A stretch of 64,000 nt of DNA from Salvia splendens (taxonomy: Eukaryota; Streptophyta; Magnoliopsida; Lamiales; Lamiaceae). Below are positions 45,046 through 56,094 of the stretch, one piece after another. Both the position numbers and the translations under genes were made by a program. Numbering within the stretch: position 1 is the first letter of the stretch; each line of letters opens with the position of its first letter. The notes beneath the pieces are model-generated. The model was not told the origin of the DNA, made no database searches, and saw only the letters and a program-made list of their open reading frames with translations. The stretch lies in contig NC_056038.1 in NCBI RefSeq assembly GCF_004379255.2, forward strand, positions 29,748,061 through 29,812,060. The letters run 5' to 3'.

Positions 45046-46291
45046 CTGATAAAGCTCATTTCATGCATCGGTTTAAGGGTAAAATGTTCTCTACTTGATC
45101 AGTTTATCGCACAAAACAAGTGTTAAATGTGCAGGAATGCCGTTTGACCAAGGCAACAAGACCTGATCAAGCGAGTACAATAGGCAAAAAAGGCCAGATT
45201 TCGTGGGGAGTTGATCAAGGGGAGTAATCAAGCAGTTAAGGAGGGGACCACTGGATGTCAGAGAAGGACACGCGAGGCTATGAGCTGGATGGTGCGCAAT
45301 ATTCTGTTATCAAGGACAACGTTCTAGAAGGGGACACGTGCTGGTATATGAGACGCAAGAACGGAGCTGAGTCACGAATTTGTTACTGAAAAGCGTCGTC
45401 TTTCTAGAAGAAGAGCACGGTGCAATCAATGAGTCGCTCACTCTCAGCATGAGCGAATATTCCCTGCCAAGATCGTTATCCAGCTGGAGGTCATGTCGAG
45501 CCTATAAATAGAGGATGTGCCACCACATGAAAGAAAATCCGATCCTTTACTTTCCGTTTTAGTTTAGCTTAGTCCAGTTCTCTAGCTTAATTCAGTTTTC
45601 TAGATAGCTTAGCTTAGCTTAGCTTAGCTTAGATAAAGTGTTGCTTAGTTAGAGAGGGCGATTGAAGAAGCGCTGCAGAATACTTATTATCTGCCGGCGT
45701 ATTCTTAAGTTTCCCGCCGAGGATCTTCTCGGTTTATTTGCTTTCTTATTTTCCGAAGTGCTAGCTTAGTTTAAATTTCACGCTGTACTGTTCTAGTTTA
45801 ATCAAAGTTGTTTTCGTTTTCATCCTTGCATTTACTGCTTTAGTTTCAGTTTCGTTACGATGCACTTGACCCAGTAGTTAAAGTTACCTTGATCAAGTTA
45901 ACAAGTTTAATTATCCAAGCCCCTTGGCCTAGCGGTAAAGGGTGCTGGATACCGCCTCCATCCTGGAGGTCTCGAGTTCGAACCTTGGGTGGCGTAATTT
46001 GTCTTTCCTCCTTGTTATAGGAGTTGATTTGTAATTTCCTCCTTCATATATATGATATAAATATATGAAGTTAACAAGTTTAATTTTGCCTAGAGTAAAA
46101 TCAGTAGTTAAAAACTCTCAAATTAAAGCATGGCAGCAGCCAATCCCTGTTCACTATTCACACACTTGATACATCAACTTCTCTGTGTGATCGACCCCAA
46201 ACTTGCCGCTTTACTGTTAAAGTAGTGCAAAATTGGGAGTTTACAAATTACGTTGGTAGAAAAGGAGTGAGAGCGAGTTTGCATCGATCAA
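45046..46291 (+). mobile_element. Probable solo LTR (gypsy-like) interrupted by a SINE
   Basis: It begins TGATAAAGCTCATTTC, has a TATA box (CTATAAATAGAGG, near 45508) and a transcribed leader-like tail with a (TAGCT)n run near 45605. It probably ends GCATCGATCA, next to AGTGGCAACG, which looks like a decayed primer site. No second LTR or internal coding region is present. A SINE sits at 45913-46069. Limits approximate. Confidence 0.4.
45913..46069 (+). mobile_element. tRNA-derived SINE, copy 1
   Basis: Pol III A box TGGCCTAGCGG and B box GAGTTCGAACC lie in the first 75 bases, followed by a short body ending ATATATGAA. It is flanked by a 16-base target duplication, GTTAACAAGTTTAATT (45897-45912 and 46070-46085). 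Confidence 0.9.
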
Positions 46292-46911
46292 GTGGCAACG
46301 ACATTTGCTAACTGATCCAATCGGTTAGGTTATCTTCAATATAACTTGGTCCGAACTCGCGTCCCCTCTCGAGGCCTTCCACCTCCCCTAGTCGCGATCA
46401 ACCGTGTTTTCTATCCTTAGAAATACGGGCGTGACGGTCTTGTTAACTGCCATTACATTAATATACCTAGTTGCATGTTTTTTCAATTTATGCCATTACT
46501 CTAATGCAATGTTACATTGATATAAAGAATCCATCATCTAAATGAGAAAAATGAATACAGACGCCTATCCTGTGGTCCCATGGCATTTTGCTGATAGAAC
46601 TGTACTATTCGAAGCTGGACAAGCTGGTCCTCCCTTTCTCGAAAGAGCTGGCGTAAGCTGTGAATTCAAGGTATTACCATTCTCCTTTCTATATTGCGCA
46701 TCCTCCCTCCCACTTGCATTATCATCATTCTTCTTGTTTTTACTTGCAATCACTTATGAACTTCCATTAAGTAAAAACAAGAAGCTATCTGAGTTATAAA
46801 TATTGGGTGTTTAATCTTCAGGCCTACCCTGCTCTCGGTCACTCCTTAAACAACGAGGAGCTCCATAATCTGGAATCTTGGATAAAATCCCGTCTCCACA
46901 GTTCGTCCTGA

Positions 46912-47761
46912 AGTTGCTAATTGCCATCTAAAACACCGTCACACGCCTCATTCAACCCGTTGGTTTGCTCCGACATACTTGATATCTTTAACATACTAAC
47001 ATGTTATGATTTATGAAGAAACAAGATTGCTCCATATTTGAAAATAAATAAATGAAAATTTCAAAAACGTTGTGATACGAACATCAGCCTTGTGAATTGT
47101 CAATCATTGACACATCTTTGCTAGTACGCTAGCGTAAGCAATATGATTGACGTGCGGAAATGAAAATTCAGACAGTTATTGACACATCTGTTGAGCATAG
47201 AGTGGTCTCCATAAAACTACAAAAAGGGGATTTGTGATTTCAAAACTGCATCACATTGTGGATTTAAATAATCTTATTTGGAGGCAACTAACTTTATGCA
47301 CAAAGGTGTTTGTCAAAGGATAATGATAAATTATAACCCATGATTTCTTGACCATAGTCCATAAATCTCACATGAGTTGATGATTGTATAATCTCATAGC
47401 AAAGATTGTATGGCCCGAAATAAGGTTGGGCCTGAGGAGGCCCAAAATCCGATGGCGTCCTTGAAAAATGCAGAGAGATGTTGCGGTGAAACAGACAGAG
47501 AGTGATCATTTCTGTAAAGTGGATATGACCAAGAGATTCGGTGCGGGCCCGCTGCTCTCTAACCAATCATATCTCATCCTTTACACGACACCACCCCTAC
47601 ACCAACTCATGCATCGCACCTGATCCCTCCCCACCACGTCACCAATTTCTATGCTCTACCTTCAAAACTAAAAACCTAGAACAACACTGCTTATTTATTT
47701 ACTGTATTTATATGCCCTCTTCCCCCCCCCCCTCTCTCTCTCAGATTGAATTTGATTGCTG
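46912..47761. other. Intergenic region and 5' leader of the next gene
   Basis: No gene seen in 46912-47600. A pyrimidine-rich leader (C12 followed by TCTCTC) just before 47762 is probably the 5' UTR of the following gene. Confidence 0.4.
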
Positions 47762-48361
47762 ATGAAGAAGCTTTATAAGAAGAGTACGGTGCATCCGACG
47801 CCGTCTGTTGTTTCAGAACACCTCCTCTCGTTTTTGCCGGCTGCAATATTGGCTCTGACCGCCGCTCTATCTCCGGCCGAGAGGGAAGTCCTCGCCTACC
47901 TCATTTCCTGCTCATCTGTCAACTTCTCCACCGCCCAACGCAAGTCTACGCCGGCGCCGGGCGATGACCACGCGGCCTGCTTCAACTGCAACTGCTTCCG
48001 CTGCTACATGAGCTATTGGGCCAAGTGGGATTCGTCGCCGAACCGCCAGCTCATACACGAGGCCATCGACGCTTTCGAGGAGAGCCTCCTCAAGGAGAGC
48101 CGGAAAGACAAGAGCAAAAAGGAGAGGAGGAAGGGCAAAAGCGTCAAACTCCCTATTTTGAATGAGCCCAAGCATTCGGAACCGAGTTTGACCGATGTTG
48201 ATTTCTGTTTCGTTGACTCAAACACGGCGGCGGAGAGCGGCGATGGTGGCGAGCAGGAGGAGGAGGAGGAGATTGTTATCACGGTGGAGGAATTCGACAA
48301 GGGTTCAGTGAGGAGGTTTGTGAGTTTTGTTGGAGATAGGATATGGAGGATTTGGGGTTAA
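47762..48361 (+). CDS. Plant-specific Cys-rich/WDSSPNR-motif protein of unknown function
   Basis: Intronless, 199 residues; the ATG at 47762 (MKKLYKKSTV) is the first Met in frame. A hydrophobic N-terminal part (LLSFLPAAILALTAALSPAE) is followed by a cysteine cluster at about residues 73-81 (CFNCNCFRC) and the block YWAKWDSSPNRQLIHEAIDA, which I recall from a small family of uncharacterised plant proteins. A Lys-rich segment (SRKDKSKKERRKGKSVK) suggests nuclear targeting, and an acidic stretch precedes the C-terminus (RRFVSFVGDRIWRIWG). The cysteine cluster could bind metal. Codon use is GC-rich compared with the surroundings, as in other host exons here. Real gene very likely; function unknown. 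Confidence 0.8.
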   Translation: MKKLYKKSTVHPTPSVVSEHLLSFLPAAILALTAALSPAEREVLAYLISCSSVNFSTAQRKSTPAPGDDHAACFNCNCFRCYMSYWAKWDSSPNRQLIHEAIDAFEESLLKESRKDKSKKERRKGKSVKLPILNEPKHSEPSLTDVDFCFVDSNTAAESGDGGEQEEEEEIVITVEEFDKGSVRRFVSFVGDRIWRIWG

Positions 48362-49248
48362 TTTTTTTTGGGGGGTGGGGAAATTGAAACACTAATTTCA
48401 ACGCTTGGTTTGAGTTTGTTGATGCTTTTGATTTAGCAATCAATTCTGTTTTTGGCCTGTGTAGGTGTAGCACTACATCCTCATCTGCAATGTAAATTAA
48501 TATCATTAGCCTTACTTTAATTAATGCCTCTCTTTAATAAATGTTCAGATTGAGTTGTGTGTGAAATTTGCAATGCTTTTCTATTTTTGGTTCCCAATTT
48601 TCATCCAATCCATATCGTCTTCTTCTTGGTTACTGAGGTGTGAGTGGTTGGAATTATGGTGGGGTTAGCCATTTTTTGGAATTATTATCAAGTTGAGTGA
48701 CATATTCTTGTTGCCTTCTCGCTATCATCTCTGATACACTTTGTTTTCTCCTCATTCATTATTTCATTTTTGTACCTTTTCGATCATATCTTTTTCCCCT
48801 TTGCAATACATTTGCTTTCAGCTTTACGAAAATTGTTTGATTTGTTGGTAGGAAATAGTGCGAGAAATTAGAACTATATTCAAATAATTAGGATTCGACA
48901 GCTCAATTTGAGGAAAAGGGTACCTTGTTTTGTGGCAGTGGCAGGGTTGCAAAAAATGGAAGTGTCCTTTACTTTTCCACATTAAGTGTAGTCTGCAAAG
49001 TTCGTTGCGAAAACAGAGGGTAAAGATTAGGTGAATAATCTCGGTTCATTTCATAGATATGTAATCAATAAATATGATCTTGTTTTTGTACATAAACGCT
49101 TTTGTTATTCATTAGAATTTAATTAATTTTGTGATTTGAATCTAATTGAAAAAATAAATGAGTTTCAGGTTGATTGATAGTGGGAAATGGGAATTTTTCA
49201 ATGGTTATTTATATGAAAACGACGAAAAGACATGCCTTGAGCCTATAA
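48362..49248. other. 3' UTR and intergenic sequence
   Basis: 3' UTR of the preceding gene, then AT-rich sequence to the Harbinger-like element. No gene or repeat recognised. Confidence 0.4.
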
Positions 49249-50518
49249 CGCCATCCACAACGTTCTTGCTATACCGTTCCTTAAACTATTATTTGTGGAT
49301 TTCACTGTACTTTTTTACTTCATTCCTTAATCAAGGAACGGAACCTGCAACCCTCCGTTCCTTAACCATTCCTTAAATTACTATTCATACAATTTCATTT
49401 TTTATTTTAATTTCCAACCCAATTCAATTAAAACAAACACACTTTATTAAAATTAAAATAACATTACAACTTAAAATTCAAAAAAAAAAGAAAAAGACAT
49501 AATTAAAATCCTAAAAAAATCAAAATGACATAATTTAAAAAAATAGAAAAAGACATAATTAAAATCTCACATCGAAAGTGGAACATAAAACATTCAAGCA
49601 TGTCTCTATAAAAGAGAAACAACCAAGAATGAGTTTGTCCCACATCGAAAGTGGAACATAAAACATTCAAGGAAGTCTCAATAAAAGAGAAACAATCAAG
49701 AGTGAGTTTGTTCCACATCGAAAGTGGAACATAAAACATTCAAGGATTTCTCTATAAAAAAGAAAGAACCAAGAATGAGTTTGTCGCACATCGAAAGTGG
49801 AACATAAAACATTCAAGGATGTCTCTATAAAAGAGAAACAACCAAGAGTGAGTTTGTCCCACATCGAAAGTGGAACATAAAACATTTAAGGATGTCTCTA
49901 TACAAGAGAAACAACCAAGAGTAAGTTTGTCCCACATCAAAAGTGGAACATAAACATTCAAGGATGTCTCTATAAAAGAGAAACAACCAAGAGTGAGTTT
50001 GTCCCACATCGAAAGTGGAACATAAAACATTCAAGGATGTCTCTATAAAAGAGAAACAACCAAGAGTGAGTTTGTCCCACATCGAAAGTGGAACATAAAA
50101 CATTCAAAGATGTCTTTATAAAAGAGAAACAACCAATAATGAGTTTCATAAATTCGCAAGCCCATCAAATATATATGGGCTATTACGAATTTCTTGTATT
50201 CACTTATTTGTAAAAATTATTTTTAAATATAAAAATCAATTTATATAAATAAAAAATATTTTTTTAAAAATGAATGATTGCGTCAGCGGTGACGATGCCC
50301 ACTCGCAGGCCAGCGAGTGGGCGTCACGCATGGCCTGGGAGCTCGCCACGTCGCCTCGGCGCGTGGCGAGACGTCGCGTGCCGCGTCTCGCCATCGCGGT
50401 CCACGGGACGAGCTAGGAACGGGATGGGGACGGAATGGCCGGCTGCAACGCGTTTCTCCGCGGTTTCGTTCCTGAGAAATGAAACGCGGGCCGGCCACAC
50501 CACCCGTTGCGGATTCCC
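49249..50518. mobile_element. Harbinger-like non-autonomous element carrying a tandem array
   Basis: Left end CGCCATCCACAACG and right end CGTTGCGGATTCCC are imperfect inverted repeats (shared ATCCRCAACG), each flanked by TAA (49246-49248 and 50519-50521). The left arm repeats CGTTCCTTAA and the right arm is strikingly GC-rich. The middle holds eight 73-bp units. No transposase. Confidence 0.6.
49562..50136 (+). repeat. 73-bp tandem array with USE-like and TATA-like boxes
   Basis: Eight units start near 49568, 49642, 49715, 49788, 49860, 49932, 50005 and 50078. Each has TCCCACATCG (or a 1-base variant), GTGGAACATAAAACATTCAA and TCTATAAAAGAG. The gap from TCCCACATCG to TATAAA is 32 bases in the typical unit. 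TCCCACATCG equals the core of the plant snRNA upstream sequence element. Minus-strand ORFs here are by-products of the repeat. Confidence 0.85.
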
Positions 50519-50592
50519 TAACCTACACCTAAGAAGGGCTACACTATAAAGCAAAAGGTTGTCTATTCTTTTTGTGTATAAATAACGTCTAA

Positions 50593-51428
50593 GAGCATCA
50601 GCAATGGCGCCCGTCCCGGCGGAATTCCGACCGGCGTGCCAGAATTCTGCGGCGGATGTCCGCCATTGTGCATGGTATGCACGGATACGGAATTCCGCCG
50701 AGAACACCGCAGTTCCGCGGCGTTACGCGAAATTCCGTCGCAAAGGGCGTGCGGTCGCCCGCCATTGCGTTCTCCCACGGACGTCCGTGCGGAATTCCCG
50801 TTTATTGCATTAATTTTTTTAATTTCTATATATACGGCTCGTTGAACTGCATTTCATTAGCACCACTTGTTTTAACAAGTTTCTCTCTCTACATTTCTTT
50901 TATATATCCGAAATAGCTGGTAGTGGTAGTGGTAGTGGTAGTGGTAGCGGTAGCGGTAGCGGTGGGCATTATGAACACATGATGCGTCTTATTCATGCAC
51001 GCGTGCGGGAATCATCAGAGAGGGAGGAACAAGCGGCCTTGGCGCCGGCGGTACCTCGACCCATCCATCGTCGAACTATAATACCCCTGCAGCACCTCGC
51101 TGCCCACGCTCGGTTGTATGAGGATTACTTTGCGCCGGAGCCACGGTTTGGGGAGAACCTATTCCGGCGACTGTTTAAGATGCATCGTCTGCTCTTCCTG
51201 CGTATCGTGGGCGCTTTGGAGTGTCGATACGAGTATTTTAGAGTGTGGGAGGATACGGCAGGTAAACCCGGCCACACGCCGATTCAGAAGTGCACTATCG
51301 CAATCAGGCAGCTGGCATACGGAGGCGCGGCCGACATGTTCGACGTGGCAGTGCAGTAAGAAGTCCGTATGATGTGGCAGAAGGTATTTTTGAGAATTCC
51401 GCAGGGAATTCCGTGCCAGCTAATGCTG
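50593..51428 (+). mobile_element. Internally deleted Harbinger element with transposase N-terminus
   Basis: Left end GAGCATCAGC and right end GCTAATGCTG are imperfect inverted repeats flanked by TAA (50590-50592 and 51429-51431). GGAATTCC motifs recur near both ends. The interior keeps the transposase N-terminus only. Confidence 0.7.
50911..51357 (+). pseudogene. Harbinger transposase, N-terminal fragment
   Basis: A Gly-Ser run (GSGSGSGSGSGSGSG, from a GGTAGT minisatellite at about 50918-50965) leads into HYEHMMRLIHARVRE, then YFAPEPRFGENLFRRLF, MHRLLFLRIVGALE and IQKCTIAIRQLAYGGAADMF, the N-terminal helical region of Harbinger transposases. The likely original start reads ATA. The frame stops at 51357 where an internal deletion joins the right subterminal region, removing the whole DDE domain. 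Confidence 0.8.
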
Positions 51429-51985
51429 TAAATAATTTGCAACTTTCTTTTTGTGCACTATATTATTTTTCTTTGTTTTAGTTTTCCGTAATTTGTAATT
51501 GTTGGATTGAGATGGAATTCTGGGGCGAATTATAATAGTACTACCGAATCTTTTGGTTGAATTTGCGTATCCTTAAGCTAAAAGAAGAATTTTGTATTTC
51601 GGAGTGGCAGTTTAATAATTCTTGGAACCTTTTATAGTATAGGTTTTATAAGGTACATTATTCATTCTTAAACTAACGTGTCAAATTATTGGGTATGATA
51701 AGATTCTTGAACATTTATACTGCCAATAATAGCATTTTTTATATTATTGATGAGATTGCCAATTTTTTTTTAAAAAAAGGAATCTTTTAACATTGATCTG
51801 TATCTCAAAAATTTGAGATGCAAGCATATCTCTAATTTGATTACAATGCCAAGAGCGAGGGTAAGATAAGAAAGTGAGTCGGTGTATTAAATTTGGTGAA
51901 ATTAGTTAGTTTCGATGTCAACCACGGTTATCAGATTTTTCCAGTAAAATTCAATTATTCTACTATATTGATTGCCAATTAATTA

Positions 51986-53897
51986 GATCATCCACATTCC
52001 ATGCTCTTGTCAAAAAGGATGAACATAGATCCGGATCCATATTTATTAATTTTTTTACTCCGTGCTCTTCCTCAAGAGCACAACACTCACATTCATGCTC
52101 TTCTGCAAGGACATACTCAAAGGTCCCTCCATTTCATTATTTAATTTAAATACTTCAATTACTAAAAACATTTCTACAATATAAAAATACTGCTCAAGGG
52201 TCCCACCATTCCATTATTTAATTTAAATACTTCAATTACTAAAAACATTTCTACAATATAAAAATACATTAAAAATTCTCTAATCAAATTTTAAAAATAT
52301 AAAAATTATATAATTAAATCCTAAAAAATAAAAATTACATACTTACAATCCTAAAAAATAAAAATTACATAATTAAAATCCAACAAATTAAAAATTACAT
52401 AACTAAAAATACCCCCGTGGAAGACTAGTCCTCTGGCCCTATCCTCAATATTTTTTGGAGACCCCGTATCATTGCCAAATATGAATCAAGTTGCTCGGGA
52501 GTCATCTGAGACCTATCGGCCAAATTGAGTTGAGCCAAAAGGGTCCACAACGAGTTGGTGGGGGTTGAGGTGGCACAAAGGGAGCGGGGGAGGATAGAGT
52601 CGCGGCGCGACGCCGGTTGGCCGTCGCCTTCTTCGTTGCGGTCGGCGTTGGGAACTGCTCGGGCCGGCGTCGGGGCTACCCAAGTTAGCTCCGGCAAGCT
52701 GGCTATCAACCTCATCGGAGCCGCTGTCGGATAGGGATAACGACCTCGACAGTTTGCTAGAGGAGGATGATAAGCCTCCCCTATACTTCGGATTTCTACG
52801 CACCTGCTGCCAAGCGCTGAGGTGCTTGAATGGTTTGTAATGCATATATTGGTAGGTTGATATGGTGGTCGTGATGATGTCGGCCTCGCTCGTGCCGCTT
52901 CCCGCCGACCGTTGTTCCTGGAGGTAATACCCATGGAACTTTTGGATTTCTTTGTTGGCTCTGAAGATGTCATTGCGCACCATACTCTCGTTGCGCTCGA
53001 TGGTTACCTCCGGTCGGTTGGCATTGTACCGGCGAGAGACGCGCCACCAAAACCGCTCCCCGGTTTGGTTCGTGCCAGTTTCTGGATCTTCGGATATTTC
53101 CAAATAGGATTTGAACATCTTCTCCATATCTGGCGGAGTGTACGCGGTGCGGACGTGAGGGTCACCGCCACGACTATGAGTAGGAACACTACGAGGAAGA
53201 GGAGGAGGAGGAGGAGGAGACTGGGGTTGTCCTCCGGAGTTTGGGAGCCGCGCCTCTCCCTCCCGATCCTTGTTCGGGTGCCCACCCATATTGCCTATCT
53301 GTGGCATCTTGCTCGTCCACTGGATAAGGCCGGTAGCCACCCGGAATTTGAGAACCTTGGGTTTGAGAAGGGGGCGAGAATTCCGTATCCGGATGAGGGA
53401 ATGGTGTTGGGTTGAACCATTCGTGGTTCCATCCGCAGGAGTCGGATGGGTGATTGCCGGAGACGGACATTTTTTTTGCAAGAGTGAAAGATTGAGAGTT
53501 GATGAGAGAATTTAAATGAGAATTGTATAATGTGGTGTGAAATTTTTTGTGTGGAAATGAGGGTATTTATAGACGAAAAATGTGAATTTTGGGGGAAAAT
53601 GAAAAATAAAGTAAAAGTGGAGAGAAAACGGATATAATTTATTGGGAAGTGGGAAAATAATTTTTTTTAATTTAAAAATGATTTTTAAATTAAATTCGAA
53701 TTTTAAAAAAATAGAAAAAGCCAACGGCATTGCCGTTGGCCAATAGAATGCTGCCACGTCGCCCTGTTCAGCGGCACGGACGTGCTCGATATATCGAACA
53801 ACGCCACACTGTCGGCACGAGCACAGCGACAGGCATGGGTGTGTCGTGCCGTTGGCACGGACGCGGTCCGCCCCATCGAACAGCTACGGGGATGCTC
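51986..53897 (-). mobile_element. Harbinger element carrying ORF1
   Basis: Left end GATCATCCACA and right end CGGGGATGCTC are imperfect inverted repeats, both flanked by TTA (51983-51985 and 53898-53900). It contains a broken ORF1 on the minus strand and no transposase. The left 430 bases are AT-rich with a duplicated CATTATTTAATTTAAATAC block. Confidence 0.6.
52425..53470 (-). pseudogene. Harbinger ORF1 (Myb/SANT-like helper protein), frameshifted
   Basis: Start at 53470: MSVSGNHPSDSCGWNHEWFN, then YRPYPVDEQDATDRQYGW. Around 53190 the reading moves to another frame with TAYTPPDMEKMFKSYLEISE, GERFWWRVSRRYNANRP and HYKPFKHLSAWQQVRRNPKY, the trihelix/Myb-like DNA-binding block. Near 52630 it shifts again to NSLWTLLAQLNLADRSQMTP and ends IGPED. 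ORF1 normally cooperates with the transposase at element ends; database names for relatives are often the misleading 'glutathione S-transferase T3-like'. At least two frameshifts make this copy non-functional. Confidence 0.8.
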
Positions 53898-53900
53898 TTA

Positions 53901-54406
53901 AACAGAAGCAAGTTTACACGTAGCAGACTACAGATTTTTTTGGGGGCCATGATCAATATGCGATGTTGTAAACTAAATGTGCAGTTTAAATGCCAATTAA
54001 TGTCTTTTCTCTTCTCTCACTCTGTATATATTTAGTTTTCATACATAGAAAATAATACTACCATGAGTTGTCTATTTTAGTTACGTATCAATTTTAAACC
54101 TTAGGATCTAGTATATTTTAATATTTACATTATCAGTGTTTTTTACGAATTTAGTCAACACGCCTAATAACCATCGAATTATATTTGGATTAATTATAGT
54201 TTGCATCTCACCCAACCTTTTATAATATCGATTTTAAACTTAATTTTTAACTTTTATCAAATTTATCAACATATTCAATTCCCGACTTCAAATTAGTGAT
54301 ATAGATTAAACATGCCGAAGATATATATATGTGTATATTCTCCCACGTGTCATTTAGAAAAATGCTAACAACGAAATACTACTACTATTATTTTCGATAA
54401 TAAAAA

Positions 54407-54409
<3 letters not shown>
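53901..54409. other. AT-rich spacer without gene
   Basis: AT-rich sequence between the Harbinger element and the (TA)n tract of E7. I see nothing coding in it. Confidence 0.4.
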
Positions 54410-54441
<32 letters not shown>

Positions 54442-54444
<3 letters not shown>

Positions 54445-56064
54445 ATGTATTCATTTCCTTTTCCTATATTTCCTCTTTTTTCCTTCTTAATATAAGCCAT
54501 TAGATTAGAGAAATGGACGGTCAAGATCAACATTGGGTAATTAATCTCGTGTTGCATTATTTGTCATATTTTGTGCATTATGAGGGTACAATAGTAATCT
54601 AATAATGGCTGGAAACCGCTACGAATAATGCACCACATGGTCACGAGTAATGCATATAATTGCCTATATAATGTACAATATGTGAACTGCAATGCATACG
54701 AACAAGATGTGCTGTGTTATGATGTTTGACACACGTTTCTTGTTTCCCCTAAGGGTTTAATAAGCTTATGGGCTAGGGTATAGTACGTAAACACGTATGT
54801 AATCTTCATATGGTAACGAGTAATGGATATAATTGACTATATAATGCACAATTTGTGAACTGCAATGCATACAAACAAGATGTGATGTGTTATGATGTTT
54901 GACACACGTTTCTTGTTTCCCCTAAGGGTTTAATAAGCTTAGGGGCTAGGGTATAGTACGTACGCATTAATAACAAATTATAAAACGATACGAATAATTC
55001 ACCAAATTGTCACGAGTAATGGATGTTATTAACTATATAATGCACAATATGTGAACTGCAATGCATACGAATAAGATGTACCATGTTATGATGTTTGACA
55101 CACGTTTCTTGTTTGCCCTAAGGGTTTAATAAGCTTAGGGGCTAGGGTATAGTACGTAGACATTACTAACAAATTGTTGTTATTGGAATATACGTATGTG
55201 CATTATTTGGTTTAGGTAGTGCATTATGTAGCTGTTAATTGTCATTATCTCAGTATATTATGCATTATTAGAGGTATTGTGTATATGGGTTAATCAACGG
55301 ATTGAAGATTACATACGTGCATTTAGTAATGTCTACGTACTATACCCTAGCCCCTAAGCTTATTAAACCCTTAGGGGAAACAAGAAACGTGTGTCAAACA
55401 TCATAACATGGTACATCTTATTCGTATGCATTGCAGTTCACATATTGTGCATTATATAGTTAATAACATCCATTACTCGTGACAATTTGGTGAATTATTC
55501 GTATCGTTTTATAATTTGTTATTAATGCGTACGTACTATACCCTAGCCCCTAAGCTTATTAAACCCTTAGGGGAAACAAGAAACGTGTGTCAAACTTCAT
55601 AACACAGCACATCTTGTTCGTATGCATTGCAGTTCACAAATTGTGCATTATATAGTCAATTATATCCATTACTCGTTACCATGTGAAGATTACATACGTG
55701 TCTACGTACTATACCCTAGCCCCTAAGCTTATTAAACCCTTAGGGGAAACAAGAAACGTGTGTCCAAACATCATAACATGGTACATCTTATTCGTATGCA
55801 TTGCAGTTCACATATTGTGCATTATATAGTCAATTATATGCATTACTCGTGACCATGTGGTGCATTATTCGCAGATACCAAAATGTGGCAGTTACTTTTC
55901 CGTTAAATGTCAATAATAACCCTGTAATGCATACAACCACCTTCTATAATGCAACACGGAACCAGTTTTATTGAATCAATCTGATCTGTTGATGCCTTAG
56001 ATCTAACGCGTAATATTAAGAAGGAAAAATGATCTAAGATGTGAAAAGGAGAATAACGCTCCCC
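54442..56064. mobile_element. (TA)n-bounded 1.6 kb foldback element E7, inverted copy of E3
   Basis: Reads as the reverse complement of 27956-29577 with scattered differences: GGGATGTATTCATTTCC is now on the left and GGAGAATAACGCTCCCC on the right. The same three-plus-three inverted repeat blocks (TTTCTTGTTTCCCCTAAGGG) are present. (TA)n tracts lie at about 54410-54441 and 56065-56086. Non-coding. One sub-block has GTTTGCCC in place of GTTTCCCC. Confidence 0.75.
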
Positions 56065-56094
56065 TATATATATATATATATATATTTGGTTCAT

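Larger units (their letters stand above)
33318..46911 (+). pseudogene. Acyl-protein thioesterase (APT1-like hydrolase), decaying copy
   Basis: Six exons match the plant acyl-protein thioesterase family, alpha/beta hydrolases that remove palmitate from proteins: 33318-33465, 34584-34636, 34939-35062, 35164-35285, 46561-46670, 46822-46911. Landmarks are FVLWLHGLGDSGPANEPIK, VMPSWFDIHEIPVTA, VFVCGFSQGGALTLAS (nucleophile Ser), FSGWVPFNSS, ADRTVLFEAGQAGPPF (catalytic Asp) and GHSLNNEEL (catalytic His). Two defects: the intron 1 donor reads CTAAGT where GTAAGT is expected, and exon 5 carries a 1-2 base indel in a T run after TGGTCCCATGGC, shifting the frame. Exons 1-4 join in frame (447 bases) only if the non-canonical donor is used. 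Intron 4 is 11.3 kb of mobile elements. Assembly error in the T run is an alternative for one defect. Confidence 0.8.

Noticed and set aside
45913..45990. A tRNA gene
   Set aside because: A and B boxes are present but the sequence does not fold as a full tRNA. It continues into a SINE body with target duplications, and the same unit recurs at 61188.
47294..47566. Minus-strand 90-residue ORF upstream of the small gene
   Set aside because: No recognisable motif or coding signature, and it overlaps the likely promoter of the gene at 47762.
49503..50103. Minus-strand ORFs repeating FYVPLSMWDKLTLGCFSF
   Set aside because: They are translations of the 73-bp tandem array, whose length keeps frames open for a while; no start context or family resemblance.
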